DNA of 64,000 nt from Elmis aenea. Its lineage: Eukaryota; Arthropoda; Insecta; Coleoptera; Elmidae. How positions within the stretch are numbered: position 1 is the stretch's first letter; each line of letters starts with the position of its first letter. A program made the position numbers and the translations under genes. The stretch spans positions 7,196,640 through 7,260,639 of the forward strand of contig OX393581.1 in NCBI GenBank assembly GCA_947652605.1. Direction: 5' to 3'. Below, piece by piece: positions 23,966 through 34,902 of the stretch. A model generated the notes under the pieces. The model was not told the origin of the DNA and made no database searches. It saw nothing but the letters and a program-made list of their open reading frames with translations.

Positions 23966-24964
23966 AGGGCCTATCCAGTAAAATTGTTAATTATCACAAA
24001 AAATTAGGTTTTTTAATTGAATCTCCTCAGCAGTTTTGTTGAGAACGAACCATTTTTCCTTATACTTTTACACATGCAGTGCAATTATTAATACTTATCT
24101 AGAGTCCTATTCAAATTGATTGCTTCACTTATCGTCGCACCGAATCAAAATGTGCAACGCCATAGTAAATAATCCATTTTTACAACAGCCATACTTAGCA
24201 AAGAGTATAATTTAATCAAAATTGTTAATCAGCACTGATTGGTAATAATACAGAACCAAAGCAATAAAAAACGTCGGATCGTGCTACTGATTGAAACTTG
24301 TACTTCTTACATCGACAGTCGCGGACGAAGAACTCTGCGTGTAGACATTCGAGTTTTTTTCTCGGTCCCTTTGAATCAAACGATCGCTAAATAAATTAGG
24401 GCTTAACAATATTTACGCTCGTTTACTTGAAATTATTGGCGAAATAAGTAAACAACAGGAATGCATTTGTACCCCACTCCTCTATACGTTACACGTAATA
24501 GGTATAGCAGCTTGTATCGTTGTTAACATTATTTCGCTATAATTTAAAGACGATAAATTTAATTTAGTGAACGCTTACGACCGCTGCTGATTGGAATTGT
24601 CCTCTTGAGTCTTTAGAAATTGCTAATTTATGCAAGTATTGTGCCAGTAACATTTGTGATCGGCAATAATACACAATAAAATGAAAAACGGTCTAGTTTA
24701 ATTATTTGTTGGTATTTTGCAAGCGCGGGTAGACATCACGATCGTTTAACTAATCATCAATAACAATTTATTAGGGATCTGGTTGCGTGTAAATAAATAA
24801 TAAAAACTTTCGTTTGTAGTTGTAAATCATAAAATTAACTAAACAATCAAGGTCCAGCATAAAGATCAGTAATTTTTAAAAGGAGAATTGGGTCGGTTTG
24901 TTTGTCTTCAAATCATGAAATATTGTTGAAGGGGAGTGTTGCCAAAATCGTACTGCTTAACCCA
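23966..24964. other. unannotated DNA
   Basis: No gene or clear repeat. Unremarkable base composition with short GC-richer patches near 24280-24400 and 24570-24760. Confidence 0.45.
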
Positions 24965-24970
24965 TTAAGG

Positions 24971-25020
24971 CAGAAGGAGAAGGAGAAAAAGAAGAAGAAA
25001 AAGTAGAAGAAGAAGAAGAA
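24971..25020 (+). repeat. GAA/AGA microsatellite
   Basis: A purine-only run of GAA and GGAGAA triplets, interrupted by a few variant bases. Confidence 0.9.
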
Positions 25021-25083
25021 TATTAAGTCACCAGAAATTATAGACGAATGACAACTATTAAATGTAGATTTAATTTAGCTAAA

Positions 25084-25250
25084 AGTTGTAATTCAGGGGC
25101 GCTATTCCCAACTCGCTCGCTTTGAACAGCAGTGCTCATGAAAGCGAGCGTTGTAAATGGGAGTGGAGCGGTCGTTTCTGTATTCTCATATACCCCTGCC
25201 TTTGCAATTCTTCGACGCGAGTGAGTAGATGTTGCAACATTGGAATTTTG
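25084..25250 (-). repeat. GC-rich segment resembling repeat B tail, inverted
   Basis: On the minus strand it contains CTACTCACTCGCGTCGAAGA and later GTTGGGAATAGCG. These correspond to CTACCCACTCGCGTAGAACG and GTTGGGAATACG in the GC-rich tail of copy B (26400-26490). The similarity is partial. If real, 25084-26554 could be one element with unequal inverted GC-rich ends. Confidence 0.4.
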
Positions 25251-25887
25251 CATGGGCTGTCACTTTGCCGCCAGTTTTTGAATGTTGTGGTTTTTGTTTT
25301 GATTGATTATGGGGAAATTAACGGAGCAGCAGAAAGCAGCATAAGTAGAAATTCTTGGGAGAATAGTTAATTATTAAGTGGCAAATTTTCACAAAATTTT
25401 ACATATAACGATGCCCAAAAGCAATGGAGTGTAATTGCTACAAATTTAAATAGTATGTAAAATGTTTTGGAATGAGTATCCCTCGAAAGTCTAATTTTTT
25501 TTCGAAATTCATCGACATTTAATTGTGTAAATGTAGGGTTGCCAGATATCCTGAATGTATAAAAAAAACAATACCAATCAAAAAAGAGAACATTGCGGAA
25601 TTAATTGAAAAACAAATTTATTAAGAAAAAAATTGCACAATTGTAGCAAAAATAGATTATTCTTATATATTATTTCTAATTACACATATATCAGTAAAAT
25701 TATTTACATTATATATTCATAAATATAATATAAATCATTGAAAATTAGTTTCTTTGGTTGGACAAATCACGTCCTAATAAACTAACATACCTAGTATAAA
25801 GTAGCCTTCTACCCAATAAAATTGGTTATTTAGATTCCTTTCCATACTATTAATAAGAAAAAAATATTTATTCATTATATACCTAAA

Positions 25888-26554
25888 TTTATTAGAATCT
25901 TTTGGTTCTTTAAGAAACTTTTTTTTCATACATTTATTCCTTTTTAATTAAATTTAATTTTTGAAGTAATAGATATTACGATGTTGTTTTTTTTTCGTTA
26001 GAAAAACTGTATTACTTTTAAACTCATAAAAATAATTACAAGAAATATTCTTGTAATTGTATGCATTAAGCTTAAGTTCGAATATTAAATGAACTTCACT
26101 AAACATTCTCATTTCAAAAAAGGGTAACCGAAAAAAGAGAACAAAAGTGAACATTTTTACATGAAAAAAGAAAAAGAAATATCAGAATTAAAAAAGAGAA
26201 AATGTTTCTTTAAAGTGATATTCTGGCAACCCTATGTAAATGAATTTAATAATATTAAATTATAAGGTTCGGCCACATCATTTTCAGCCTGTTCTAAGTC
26301 CTCAATTAAATTTATAAAGTTAATATCATCCATAATAAAAGAAAACAACAACTCACAACACACACAAAGGTTACGATTTGGGTGCAAAGCGAGCGGTATT
26401 TGCCAAGAGGAGTGGGTCTACCCACTCGCGTAGAACGCGAATGGAGCGCCTGCGAGAGGAGACGTTGGGAATACGATTCTCAGTGGTTTGTGCACCCCTC
26501 GTGTTCAACGGTAGCGATATCGCTGAACAGGAGGAGTTGAGAATACCAGCCCAG
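25888..26554 (+). repeat. 650-bp dispersed repeat, copy B
   Basis: Matches copy A (11914-12563) along its full length. It includes the GC-rich tail with the palindrome AGCGATATCGCT (26513-26524) and ends at the same ccag. No protein motif is seen on either strand. Confidence 0.8.
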
Positions 26555-26805
26555 GCGTTGTTTGCATAAACAACACTTGTCAATCTTTTTTCAAGTCTGA
26601 GACTACACTTTCAATGGATAATTGGCGCCATTTCCTACATCCCTTATGCAAAATAATTCCGTAATAACCCCAGTAATTCATAGTATAAGCGCGGAAACTA
26701 ATGATCCTCCAGCTCTTGATATTGATGCAGACGACAACAGCCGCCAAAGTGGCGATAATGAAAAATTTCTAAAATTGACAAGTGTTGTTTATGCAAAAAA
26801 TGCCT
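26554..26805. repeat. 21-bp perfect inverted repeat pair, 191-bp spacer
   Basis: 26563-26583 (starts TGCATAAACAACACTTGTC) is exactly complementary to 26775-26795, and weaker symmetry reaches about 30 bp. It begins directly at the end of copy B and is absent after copy A. The unit could be a small MITE, but I find no target duplication. Confidence 0.7.
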
Positions 26806-27449
26806 CAATTGTAAAGTACGTTTATACCACTAAATGTTATTAATCTAATACATTGCATGTAAGACAATTAAGTTACTAACGTTAATTTTGTTATAATAGA
26901 TGTCTATTGGTTTTCTACTGTAAAAACATCTTCCTATGAGGTAAATGATGTACTTAGCACTTGCATGTGTGAAACTAATAATTAAATGCTTAACATAAAT
27001 TACTCCCTAAGAGCAAACGTGTATCTGTGTAAACACGTAGTTCCTAAACAGTAGAATAATTAGCTTAATTACACTGTAGGCTACAATAAGTTTGATATAA
27101 TTAACACCGATGCTTTCATGCACGCGTTATAATTAAATAGGTGGCGCCAACGCATTCCGAAAAAACTCAAGTTTAACGTCCCATCGTTAGCGATTCCACG
27201 GTGTTCAGTTAATCCCCATGTATTGCAACAATTTTCGCGTTTTTGCAAATTTAATTACAGCTTAACGAACATAGTTTTTTATTCGAAGCTGACCATAACA
27301 TGTACAAAGGAATTAACGCGTTATAAGACATAATTAGATTGCGTGTAAATGCAAAGTAGCATAATTTATTAGGAATTATTGCGAGCCGTACATGGATTTT
27401 TAAACATTTGTGATAAAGATTCAAATTAAATTTATACTTAAGTTCCGCT
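26806..27449. other. unannotated AT-rich DNA
   Basis: No gene or repeat recognised. Confidence 0.5.
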
Positions 27450-27625
27450 CGCTCGCGCGGCAGGCTGCTATATGGGTATGACCCTCTCTTCAGCCGTTAG
27501 AGGTGCAAGGATAGTGGGTAAGGATGGACAAGGATAGGTGGAAGTACTGCCACAGCATTTGCCATAACTGTAGAGGAAACCTCCCGATTGCAAGTCAGGT
27601 TGTTAAGACAACCAGCCCCCAAGTT
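27450..27625. other. GC-rich island of unknown origin
   Basis: A 175-bp stretch much richer in GC than its surroundings (gctcgctcgcgcggcaggct, later gaggaaacctcccgattgc). It could be the 5' part of a retroelement or a SINE; I cannot identify it. Confidence 0.35.
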
Positions 27626-28251
27626 CGTTTTCGTTTTTGGTACATGCTTACCGTGCTAGGAGAATATTCTAGAAACCCTTGTGCATCAGTATGCTAACTG
27701 GCGTTGCTGTAAGTTGCTTTCATGATACAATAACTACAAGGTATGATACTTGACGAACGTAAACGAGACCAGTTCGCGCAGTGACGTCACGCAGAGAGTA
27801 AAACGCATGTATAAGTGCAGAATTACCTTTGTATTGTACAATTTAAGTCTGTTTTTTTAACCAACAGGAGTTAAAATAAGTCAAATTTACATTGTAAATG
27901 TTACCTAATAATATACTAATAACATTTTAACGTTAAAATTTGTATTTAACACTTGAAATTTTAAATATCCAACGAAAATGCAATGTGTAGGTTGTAAGCT
28001 TTCTGAACTACACTAGGCCAGGGTTTTATGCGTAATTTCCATGTTGTTTACATATTTGCTGGTTTCTATTTATTTATCTAAATAGCAACAAAGTTTTTAC
28101 CAATAAATTGTTCCGAAATAGCGGCTTAAAAGTAAATGAGCTTCACATTTAACTCCACCACTGTGGCAGTACCCAATTACACATCAAATTTAATTTTTAA
28201 ATAAATCCTCTTTTTTGAAATTGCTACAACACATGTAAAAGTTTTTAAAAT

Positions 28252-28322
28252 AAATAATAGTCTTTATTTGCTCTAAATATACAAAAAGGCATAGAACATG
28301 TCACTATAATAATAATACACAT
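28252..28322 (-). mobile_element. 3' end of CR1/Jockey-like LINE, nested
   Basis: ctttatttgctctaaatatac and the following bases parallel 22453-22520, the 3' UTR of the LINE at 22433-23960. It lies inside the P element. Confidence 0.65.
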
Positions 28323-28325
28323 ATA

Positions 28326-28575
28326 CAGGGTGGTCCACATCGAAGGGCCACTATTGGTATCTCGTAAACGGTAGTAGCCAAAAAGAAGTTTAAATTAGAC
28401 AAATTTATTGTCCCATTTTCAGAGACCTATTCAATGATGCTTTAATGTTTTTAAAAATTTCCATGGCACGCTAGATAATAAACAAAAATCAAAATGAGCA
28501 TTAATTTTTTTAAATCATTAATAACTCGGTTTTACTTAATGCTACAAAAATATTTTTGGAGAAAAAGTTGTAGAA
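28326..28575. mobile_element. mariner-type fragment starting CAGGGTGGTCC
   Basis: TA plus CAGGGTGGTCCACATCGAAG begins directly after the LINE piece, and the phrase TGGTATCTCG follows as in the elements at 17878 and 62086. No opposite end was found, so this is a one-ended fragment within the P element. Confidence 0.55.
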
Positions 28576-28579
28576 TTTT

Positions 28580-28759
28580 TTACGCACTATAAAATGAACA
28601 TATTCTGGAGTTTTCAATGTTCATTTTGTCTGATCGACAGCACGACACCAACCACAACTTTCTAATCACCGGGTCTTTCGGGAATGAAAAAAACCGAATA
28701 TTGCCCGACAAATGTTTTGACTGGTTGTCAGAATTGCAATTAAATATGGCACAACGCAT
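28580..28759 (-). pseudogene. P-element transposase THAP domain, truncated
   Basis: On the minus strand from the Met codon at 28757-28759 the frame reads MRCAIFNCNSDNQSKHLSGN, then FFSFPKDPVIRKLWLVSCCR, and NIENSRICSFY. This is a THAP zinc finger: C-x4-C, FP.D...+..W...C.R, and the ICS.H position. The last zinc ligand His reads Tyr, and the frame stops six residues later where mariner-type sequence begins. THAP domains bind the transposon ends in P-element transposases. The RNase H-like catalytic domain is absent. Confidence 0.85.
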
Positions 28760-28913
28760 TTTTTCACTCGAAAATGTGTATAAACACCTCAGAACACTAT
28801 AAACAACTACCACGCTTAACTAAAACGTGCGTTTAACTCTCGGAGTGACGTCAGCGGTGCCCGGGTAGCTGCGCAATATCTTACCTTGTAGTTATTGTAT
28901 CATGAGTTGCTTT

Positions 28914-29976
28914 AGTGATTTTTTTTCAAAGACTCTTGATGCGATTGCCAATTTTGTGTTGGCTGATTTACAAGAACTTGCAGCAGTAAAATTTTGCTGC
29001 TTTGTTTCGGGGTTGTAACCATAGCATTAAAACTCGTTTTCGGTTATGATTTTAGAAAAAAAAATCAGGTTAGATCACCCTCATATACATATAACCTATG
29101 AACCACGTCTCTTTGAAGAAATTGGACTTTTTTATGGAACATGTCGAACGATTGTATAAAAGGATTTGGGCATGCACCCTTATGAGATACAATCATATAA
29201 AGCCCTTTTGTCGGCAGACCATTCCAGACGTCTTGACAGTGGTTTGTCAATTTAATGTTATGTCGATTGTTTCTATCTCTATTCCCTTCCTTTTAGGCCC
29301 CTCCATACGTTTTTTTTTTTTTTTTTTTTGATTACTACAAAAGGATGAAATAAGCTAGAACAGCAGTTCTACTCCTTGACCACCCTTGACCAAGATAATT
29401 CTTAATATCACGGTATATGAAGTGAATAATAAATATCATTCACAGGTCGACATATTAACTTGTAAATGTAAATATTTTTATTAAAAAAAAGTTAATGTTT
29501 GCCGTTTTTTATTACCCTACTAACATTTGTATTTAATTAGAGTTCGGCCAAAAATTGAATGGCAAATGTCAATGTCTTATCTATTATTAACTGTCCGTTA
29601 CAAATATTCGACCCGCTGACATTATCTCGCGAGTTTCATGGATTCCCTTGACGTCGATGAAACCTAACGGGCACGAGACATATATATCTGTCAAAATATC
29701 GAGCATAACCTCTTGGCGCAAACAATTTTTAATGTATTTCGTGAGTGACTTTTCAACTGCGCGCCATTAAACACCACACCGCACTGACGAAGACAAATAA
29801 CGCGCTCGGAAAAAGTAAAACATATTATTTGTTAAGAAATAAATTGATTACCGATAGCATCGCGCATTTCGCGAGATGAAGTAAACATAATTTCAATTGT
29901 TGCTCGGATTCCATTCTAATAATAGGTAACAATTGCCTGACTTATTTACGAGTTATAGTTGTGTCACGTTTTGGGG
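28914..29976. other. unannotated DNA with a poly-T run
   Basis: No gene is supported. A run of about 20 T lies at 29311-29330. The 29560-29900 part is less AT-rich and looks unique. Confidence 0.45.
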
Positions 29977-30176
29977 NNNNNNNNNNNNNNNNNNNNNNNN
30001 NNNNNNNNNNNNNNNNNNNNNNNNNNNNNNNNNNNNNNNNNNNNNNNNNNNNNNNNNNNNNNNNNNNNNNNNNNNNNNNNNNNNNNNNNNNNNNNNNNNN
30101 NNNNNNNNNNNNNNNNNNNNNNNNNNNNNNNNNNNNNNNNNNNNNNNNNNNNNNNNNNNNNNNNNNNNNNNNNNNN
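29977..30176. other. assembly gap (200 N)
   Basis: All bases are N. The round length suggests a placeholder, so real spacing is unknown and frames crossing it are meaningless. Confidence 0.99.
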
Positions 30177-30297
30177 CACAACGCTTATAAGAATAAGTAA
30201 AATGTAAATATCTCAGAAAATATTCATTTTAGGTATAGGTAAGTATTAAGAAAAGTTAAAGAAAAACAAAAATACAACAAAATGACGTAATAATATA

Positions 30298-31040
30298 CAG
30301 GGTGTTCCATTTGAAAAAATAAATTTATTGATGTTTGAAAATTGGGAAGTTGGCACATCTATAAGAAACCCCCTGTATAATATAAATTAATTTTGATGTA
30401 TTTAGACTAGGACTACACCTTTTGACTTTGTATGTGCAAAATATCATTTGCCAATTATTATTCATAACGTTGTGCTCTTGACAAGTATTGTACCCTGTTT
30501 TTCTGGAAATTCAAAGATTTTTTAAGATAAATTGGCAACGTCGCAAAAAAATGAAAAAAACAAAATACTGTCATATGGAGATTTTCTTGCTGAATTCGAT
30601 TATGCAAAAATATACTGGGTGTTCAATTTAAAAAAAATACCTTTAGTGACGCCCCACTTTTATGAAACCCCCTGTATACTTGAAACTAATTTTAAAACAT
30701 GCACGTGTAGAAATACTATAAGTTTCATTAAAAACTTTTTTTTATTAAGTTGACATTAAGGGCAATAATGGACTTTATCGCACTAATGGCGCACCCTGTA
30801 TTTCTTTTCTTCGTCTATCGAGGTCTGTTTCGACATCAACTAAAGTCATATTAGCACCTTTGCCTAATTTTTTTCTTGCTTCTTTTTTTTCTCTAGGTAT
30901 ACAGGGCGCAAATATTTTAAGTGGTGAAAGTAAAACTTTTTCCTAAAATCAAAATGCTAAGCAGATATCAAATTTTTTTACACTTTTGCATTTAAAAGTA
31001 TTTGCGCCGATAACGGGGACACCCTGTATATTTAATTTCT
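30298..31040. repeat. cluster of mariner-type ends
   Basis: ATACAGGGTGTTCC (30296), CCCCCTGTATA (30370), ATACTGGGTGTTC (30614), CCCCCTGTATAC (30669), GCACCCTGTATT (30792), TACAGGGCGC (30900) and GACACCCTGTATA (31018) occur within 750 bp. The pairs 30298-30378 and 30616-30678 could each be very short elements or ends of nested ones. Confidence 0.6.
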
Positions 31041-31503
31041 TCTTGTAGTAGGTACCCTCAATATAGTCCAGTACGACAATCAGTCACAAGAAAATCTTAA
31101 ATTAAAAATATTACAAGGTCCTCTATGTCGAAGGTTTACAAAAAGTCATTTACTTATATAAAATAATAAGAAACTTGAACTATGGAAGTAGGTAATCGTA
31201 CAATTCCTTAAGGTTAACACCAAACAAAATTGCTAACTAGAAACTTAAAACTAATTAAAAATTTACATCACAAGACAGGATTTATTGTTTTTTGTTACGT
31301 GTCACTCTTTTTCGATTGCTTTAAGTTCAATTATCTAAGATTCTGACATGTAGTACCTATTTAAAATCACGAATGGGGCAAGGTTTTTGGGATATACCAC
31401 TTAAGATTGTATCCTTTTCAGCCACAAATAGGAAAATAATGAATAAAAGCTCACGTATATATTTTAAACAGAAGAAATTTCGATGCCAATTTGAAACTAT
31501 ACA

Positions 31504-31615
31504 AGAAGAAATTACATGTGATAAAATTACACATGAAAGAAATCACGCAGGGAAGAAATTACACAAGGAAGAAATTATACAGGAAAAAAATCACGCAGGG
31601 AAAAGTTACACACGC
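31504..31615 (+). repeat. degenerate 15-16-bp minisatellite
   Basis: About seven variants of GAAGAAATTACACAAG follow in tandem (gaaatcacgcaggg, gaaattatacagg and others). All frames stay open over it by composition only. Confidence 0.75.
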
Positions 31616-31829
31616 AATAAATTTTACTACGAAAATTTACACACATTTTTTAATTTTTAACATAAAATGGTCTGTTTCTATTATTTGTAATTGTACCTAA
31701 CAATAACAAAATGATAAATATTTTCCATTTATCATTTCATTCATCATTATTGAGCCGTATAATCCTTAAGATTATGGCTAACGCCGAGGCGTTTTTCAAT
31801 CTATTTATTGAGGTGGATCCTGGATCGGT

Positions 31830-32385
31830 CCTCCCTCTCTGATTTTTACAGTTTAGTGTTGGTCCTGCCTGTCTCCGTTATTTTCTTCCATTCTTTGCTA
31901 TCCTTGCATTTCGGTTTCCAATCATTTATTCCCAATGCCTTTGTATCTTTCTCCAGGACGTCTCTTCATCATTTCCTTGTTCTTTCCTTGTTTCTGGGCT
32001 AAATAGGGATCCATTGTGTTATCCCCCTGCTAATTTCGCTAGGTTTCTTTCCCATAAGGTGCCTGGCCATTGTAATCTTTGTGCTTTAATGTGTCGAATG
32101 GTATTTTCTCCTCCGAGTTCCTCCTCTATTTTTTATGTTCCTCAATCTTACTTCTCCATCTCTTATTACGTTAGATACTAGCTCTCATTACTTTTCTCTC
32201 CACTATTTTTAAGTTTTCCTCTTCTTTCTTATTTATTGTTGTTGTTTCCCTCGCATATGTTATGGCGGGTCTTATCAGGGTTTTGTATATTTTTATTTTT
32301 GTTGTTTTACTTAGTGTTTTACTTAGTATTTTACTTGTTAGTAGGGTTTTGTTTTTGCCGTTTGCCTGATTTTCTACTTTGACAT
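31830..32385 (-). pseudogene. LINE RT C-terminal fragment
   Basis: Minus-strand frames from about 32370 read KTLLTSKILSKTLSKTTKIK then IYKTLIRPAITYARETTTIN and NLKIVERKVMRA. This is the thumb/C-terminal part of a LINE RT (the pattern L.S+K.+.YK..I.P...Y..E.W followed by E+K..R). The remainder to 31830 is degraded. It is clearly distinct in detail from the RT at 59542-60924. Confidence 0.7.
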
Positions 32386-33847
32386 ATGACGAAGAGATGA
32401 GAATCTAGAAACTGGTCTAGCATGTGTATAAAAGATTCTTTATGAACAAAATAAGTGATTTTGGTTATACCTACTTATTTATACCATATGGTCCTAAAAT
32501 TTTTCTCAATACGTTTTTATTTGTCGACAGTTGAAACAAACATATTTAACGTATACAACACTTACTAAATTTAGTTTGTTGACAACAACAAGCTCTTGAA
32601 TTGTTTTTTAAATGTCATGGAATTTCCAAGCGTATGAAATAGGTACTTTTTGTCCCTTTTATTCTCTAATGACTTTGAAGTTGCCCATAGCAAGCCTCGA
32701 ATGCAGGATGCAGGCCACACAAAACAACCCCAACAAAATTGTAAAAAAGTTTTACCCAACCTCCTTATTTTAAATGAAATAACGTGTTCATATTACATTA
32801 AGAAAAAAAAGTTGAAGGAAGATATAGCCAGAACAACATCGTACATTAACGGTAACAAAGTATCTGTATAGTTGAAGCCCGCGTGTTATATAATCGTTAC
32901 ACGTATAATTTTTACACATTAACCATAAAACGTACACTAATTTTCACGAACAAGTATATTAAAAGAGCCGGAAAGATCGCCAGGTGCGTTTAAGAGAATG
33001 AAATTAGGTTACAAAACCCCAGTTTATCGTTTTATGAGAATATACTACATTATTAAACGTCTAAATATCGTAGCGGTTTTAATTATACAAGTAAAAATTG
33101 TTGCTGTGGTTTATAATTCTATAATAAGCTTGTATTACATTATTACTAGGAAAAAAAGATGATATAAATACTACATATTACTGACATTTGAAAAATAAAA
33201 ACTGACCAACGCCTTTTTAGTAACTGCCAAAAATCACAGCGTGATTTTGTCAGTTTATCCAAAATTAGTTTTTAAATTTTGGTGGCAATCGTAATATTTA
33301 AGGTTTTGATGCTTTGTAGTTGCTTATTGTAAAATTGAAAAATGAACGATTTACCTTCGAACAAATTACTGTCAAATTTCAACCTGATGATTAAGTATTG
33401 GATGCTTAAAATAAAATATTATTGCTTTGGTTATTGGATAAACTTTTATGTTTGGTTCTATTTGTTTCATTATCATATTTTATACAATACATTTATTTGC
33501 TTTCTGTGTCCATATTTAACTGAATATCGTTGCTGATATTAAACTTAATATTCTTGGCGCTCTTGATCACCACTTAAGAAGTGTAACGAGTCGAATATTA
33601 AATAAATTGATCTAGTAGTACTACGTCTAACCACAACCGAAGGAATGTTGACCGACATCACTGTTTGTGGTTTACTGCTTATGAAATCAAATTAACGAAA
33701 CTTTCTTACAACAATAAATTGGGGAATATTAGATCCAAATGAATAAAAAAAAATAATCCTATTAGGTATCAGAACCGTACCCAAGTTTTTGGCTAGTATT
33801 ATGTTCGGTTCTCCAAATGAGATCTCCTTTCAGAGAACACTTGAGCT
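32386..33847. other. unannotated AT-rich DNA
   Basis: No gene or repeat recognised. Confidence 0.45.
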
Positions 33848-34380
33848 AGGTATAGGACATGCTTAATAATGTTTAAAGGCAATTGAATTATCTACAAGAA
33901 AACGATATACAGGGTGTTGTATTTCAAATAACAAAGCTGCATGTTGGTTCTCAAAAACTAAACGCTCTGTATATTCAAAAATAACGCAAGATCATGCAGC
34001 TAGTAATACCCAACAACTTTTGCATTTAAAGTTTTTTTGTTTCTCTTCAAATAATAACGCAAAAAAGATAATTTGTGTAAAACTTTAATTTTTTCGAAAA
34101 AGTATAAAGATCGATATTACTCGAGAAGTATCAATTTTAGGTATAGGATATGCTTAATATTTTTTAAAGGCAATTGAATTTTCTACAAGAAAACGTAAAA
34201 ATATACAGGGTGTTCTATTTTAAATAACAAGGTCGGATGTCGGTTCTCAAAAACCAAACACTCTGTATATTTAAAAATTATTGGGTTATGCAGCTCGTGA
34301 TGCCAAACAACTTTTGTATTTAAAATTTTTTTGTATCTACTCTGATAACGACGCTATAAAATAAATAAAATACGCTCCCA
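33848..34380 (+). repeat. two-unit tandem repeat of mariner arm sequence
   Basis: About 290 bp starting gctaggtataggacatgctt (33847) is followed by a diverged second unit starting ttaggtataggatatgctta (34137). Each contains a TACAGGGTGTT (33909 and 34205) and a paired CTCTGTATATT 70 bp later. The unit's first part also occurs at 50950-51030 inside the foldback element. Confidence 0.7.
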
Positions 34381-34524
34381 AACATTGCGACCGCTCCGCA
34401 ACTGTTGGGAAAGTAGCGGTTGTTAAAAGAGTGGTTTTCGGAGCAGCTACCGCTACGTAGCTGAATGCGACCAATAACGAGAAATATTAACTTTAGGTAG
34501 GTACTTCATCTTTCAATCATCTCT

Positions 34525-34785
34525 GTACTCCACCGTAGACCAGGTTCAGCGAATAATAAATGACATAGAAAAGTCCTTAGAAGAAAAGAAAATTTGTTCT
34601 GCAACAATTCTCGATGTTGCTAAAGCATTTGACAAAGTCTTGGATAAAGGATTACTAATGAAATTAAAGAAAATGCCTACTGTTCCATATAGTCAGCTCC
34701 TGGAGTCATATCTATCTCAGCGAAAGTTTAAAGTCAAAATGGAAAACGAATGCCCAGAACTTGAGTTTATAAGAGCAAAAGCCTT
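34525..34785 (+). pseudogene. Jockey-type RT fragment
   Basis: The plus frame reads STVDQVQRIINDIEKSLEEK with KKICSATILDVAKAFDKVLD and YSQLLESYLSQRKFKVKMEN. This is the Jockey RT segment containing the first catalytic Asp (LDV..AFDKV). It stops abruptly at about 34785, where a fragment of a different LINE begins in opposite orientation. Confidence 0.8.
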
Positions 34786-34902
34786 TGTCTTGGTTATACT
34801 AATATTCATATTATATCTACTTAATGTATTTGCCCATACATCAAGATTGAATTGCAAATCCTTTTCGCTTTTAGCTAAGAGCACCACATCATCTGCTTAA
34901 AG
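34786..34902 (-). pseudogene. LINE RT fragment, inverted against Jockey piece
   Basis: The sequence tattcatattatatctactt and the next 100 bp match 47468-47570 closely, which is the segment of the 46690-47640 LINE around its FANDLVLLADSEKD motif. It is on the minus strand and joined directly to the Jockey fragment. Confidence 0.75.

Larger units (their letters stand above)
27721..28904 (-). mobile_element. P-element-type transposon
   Basis: The terminal inverted repeats 27721-27743 and 28882-28904 are a perfect 23 bp starting CATGATACAATAACTACAAG. The Drosophila P element also begins CATGATGAAATAAC. A direct repeat AGTTGCTTT flanks both ends (27712-27720 and 28905-28913), close to the 8-bp duplication of P elements. 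Subterminal symmetry continues (gtgacgtcac near 27780, gtgacgtcag near 28845). Inside is a THAP-domain fragment on the minus strand, truncated by LINE and mariner pieces. Ends, duplication and THAP domain agree, so the assignment is firm. The 1.18-kb copy is non-autonomous. Confidence 0.92.

Noticed and set aside
24971..25020. Possible poly-purine regulatory tract
   Set aside because: A plain GAA-type microsatellite explains it.
29933..30207. Open frames crossing the N run
   Set aside because: They consist almost wholly of undetermined bases.
31373..31700. 95- and 69-codon Lys/Glu/His-rich open frames
   Set aside because: Both are produced by the 15-16-bp minisatellite, whose composition avoids stops.
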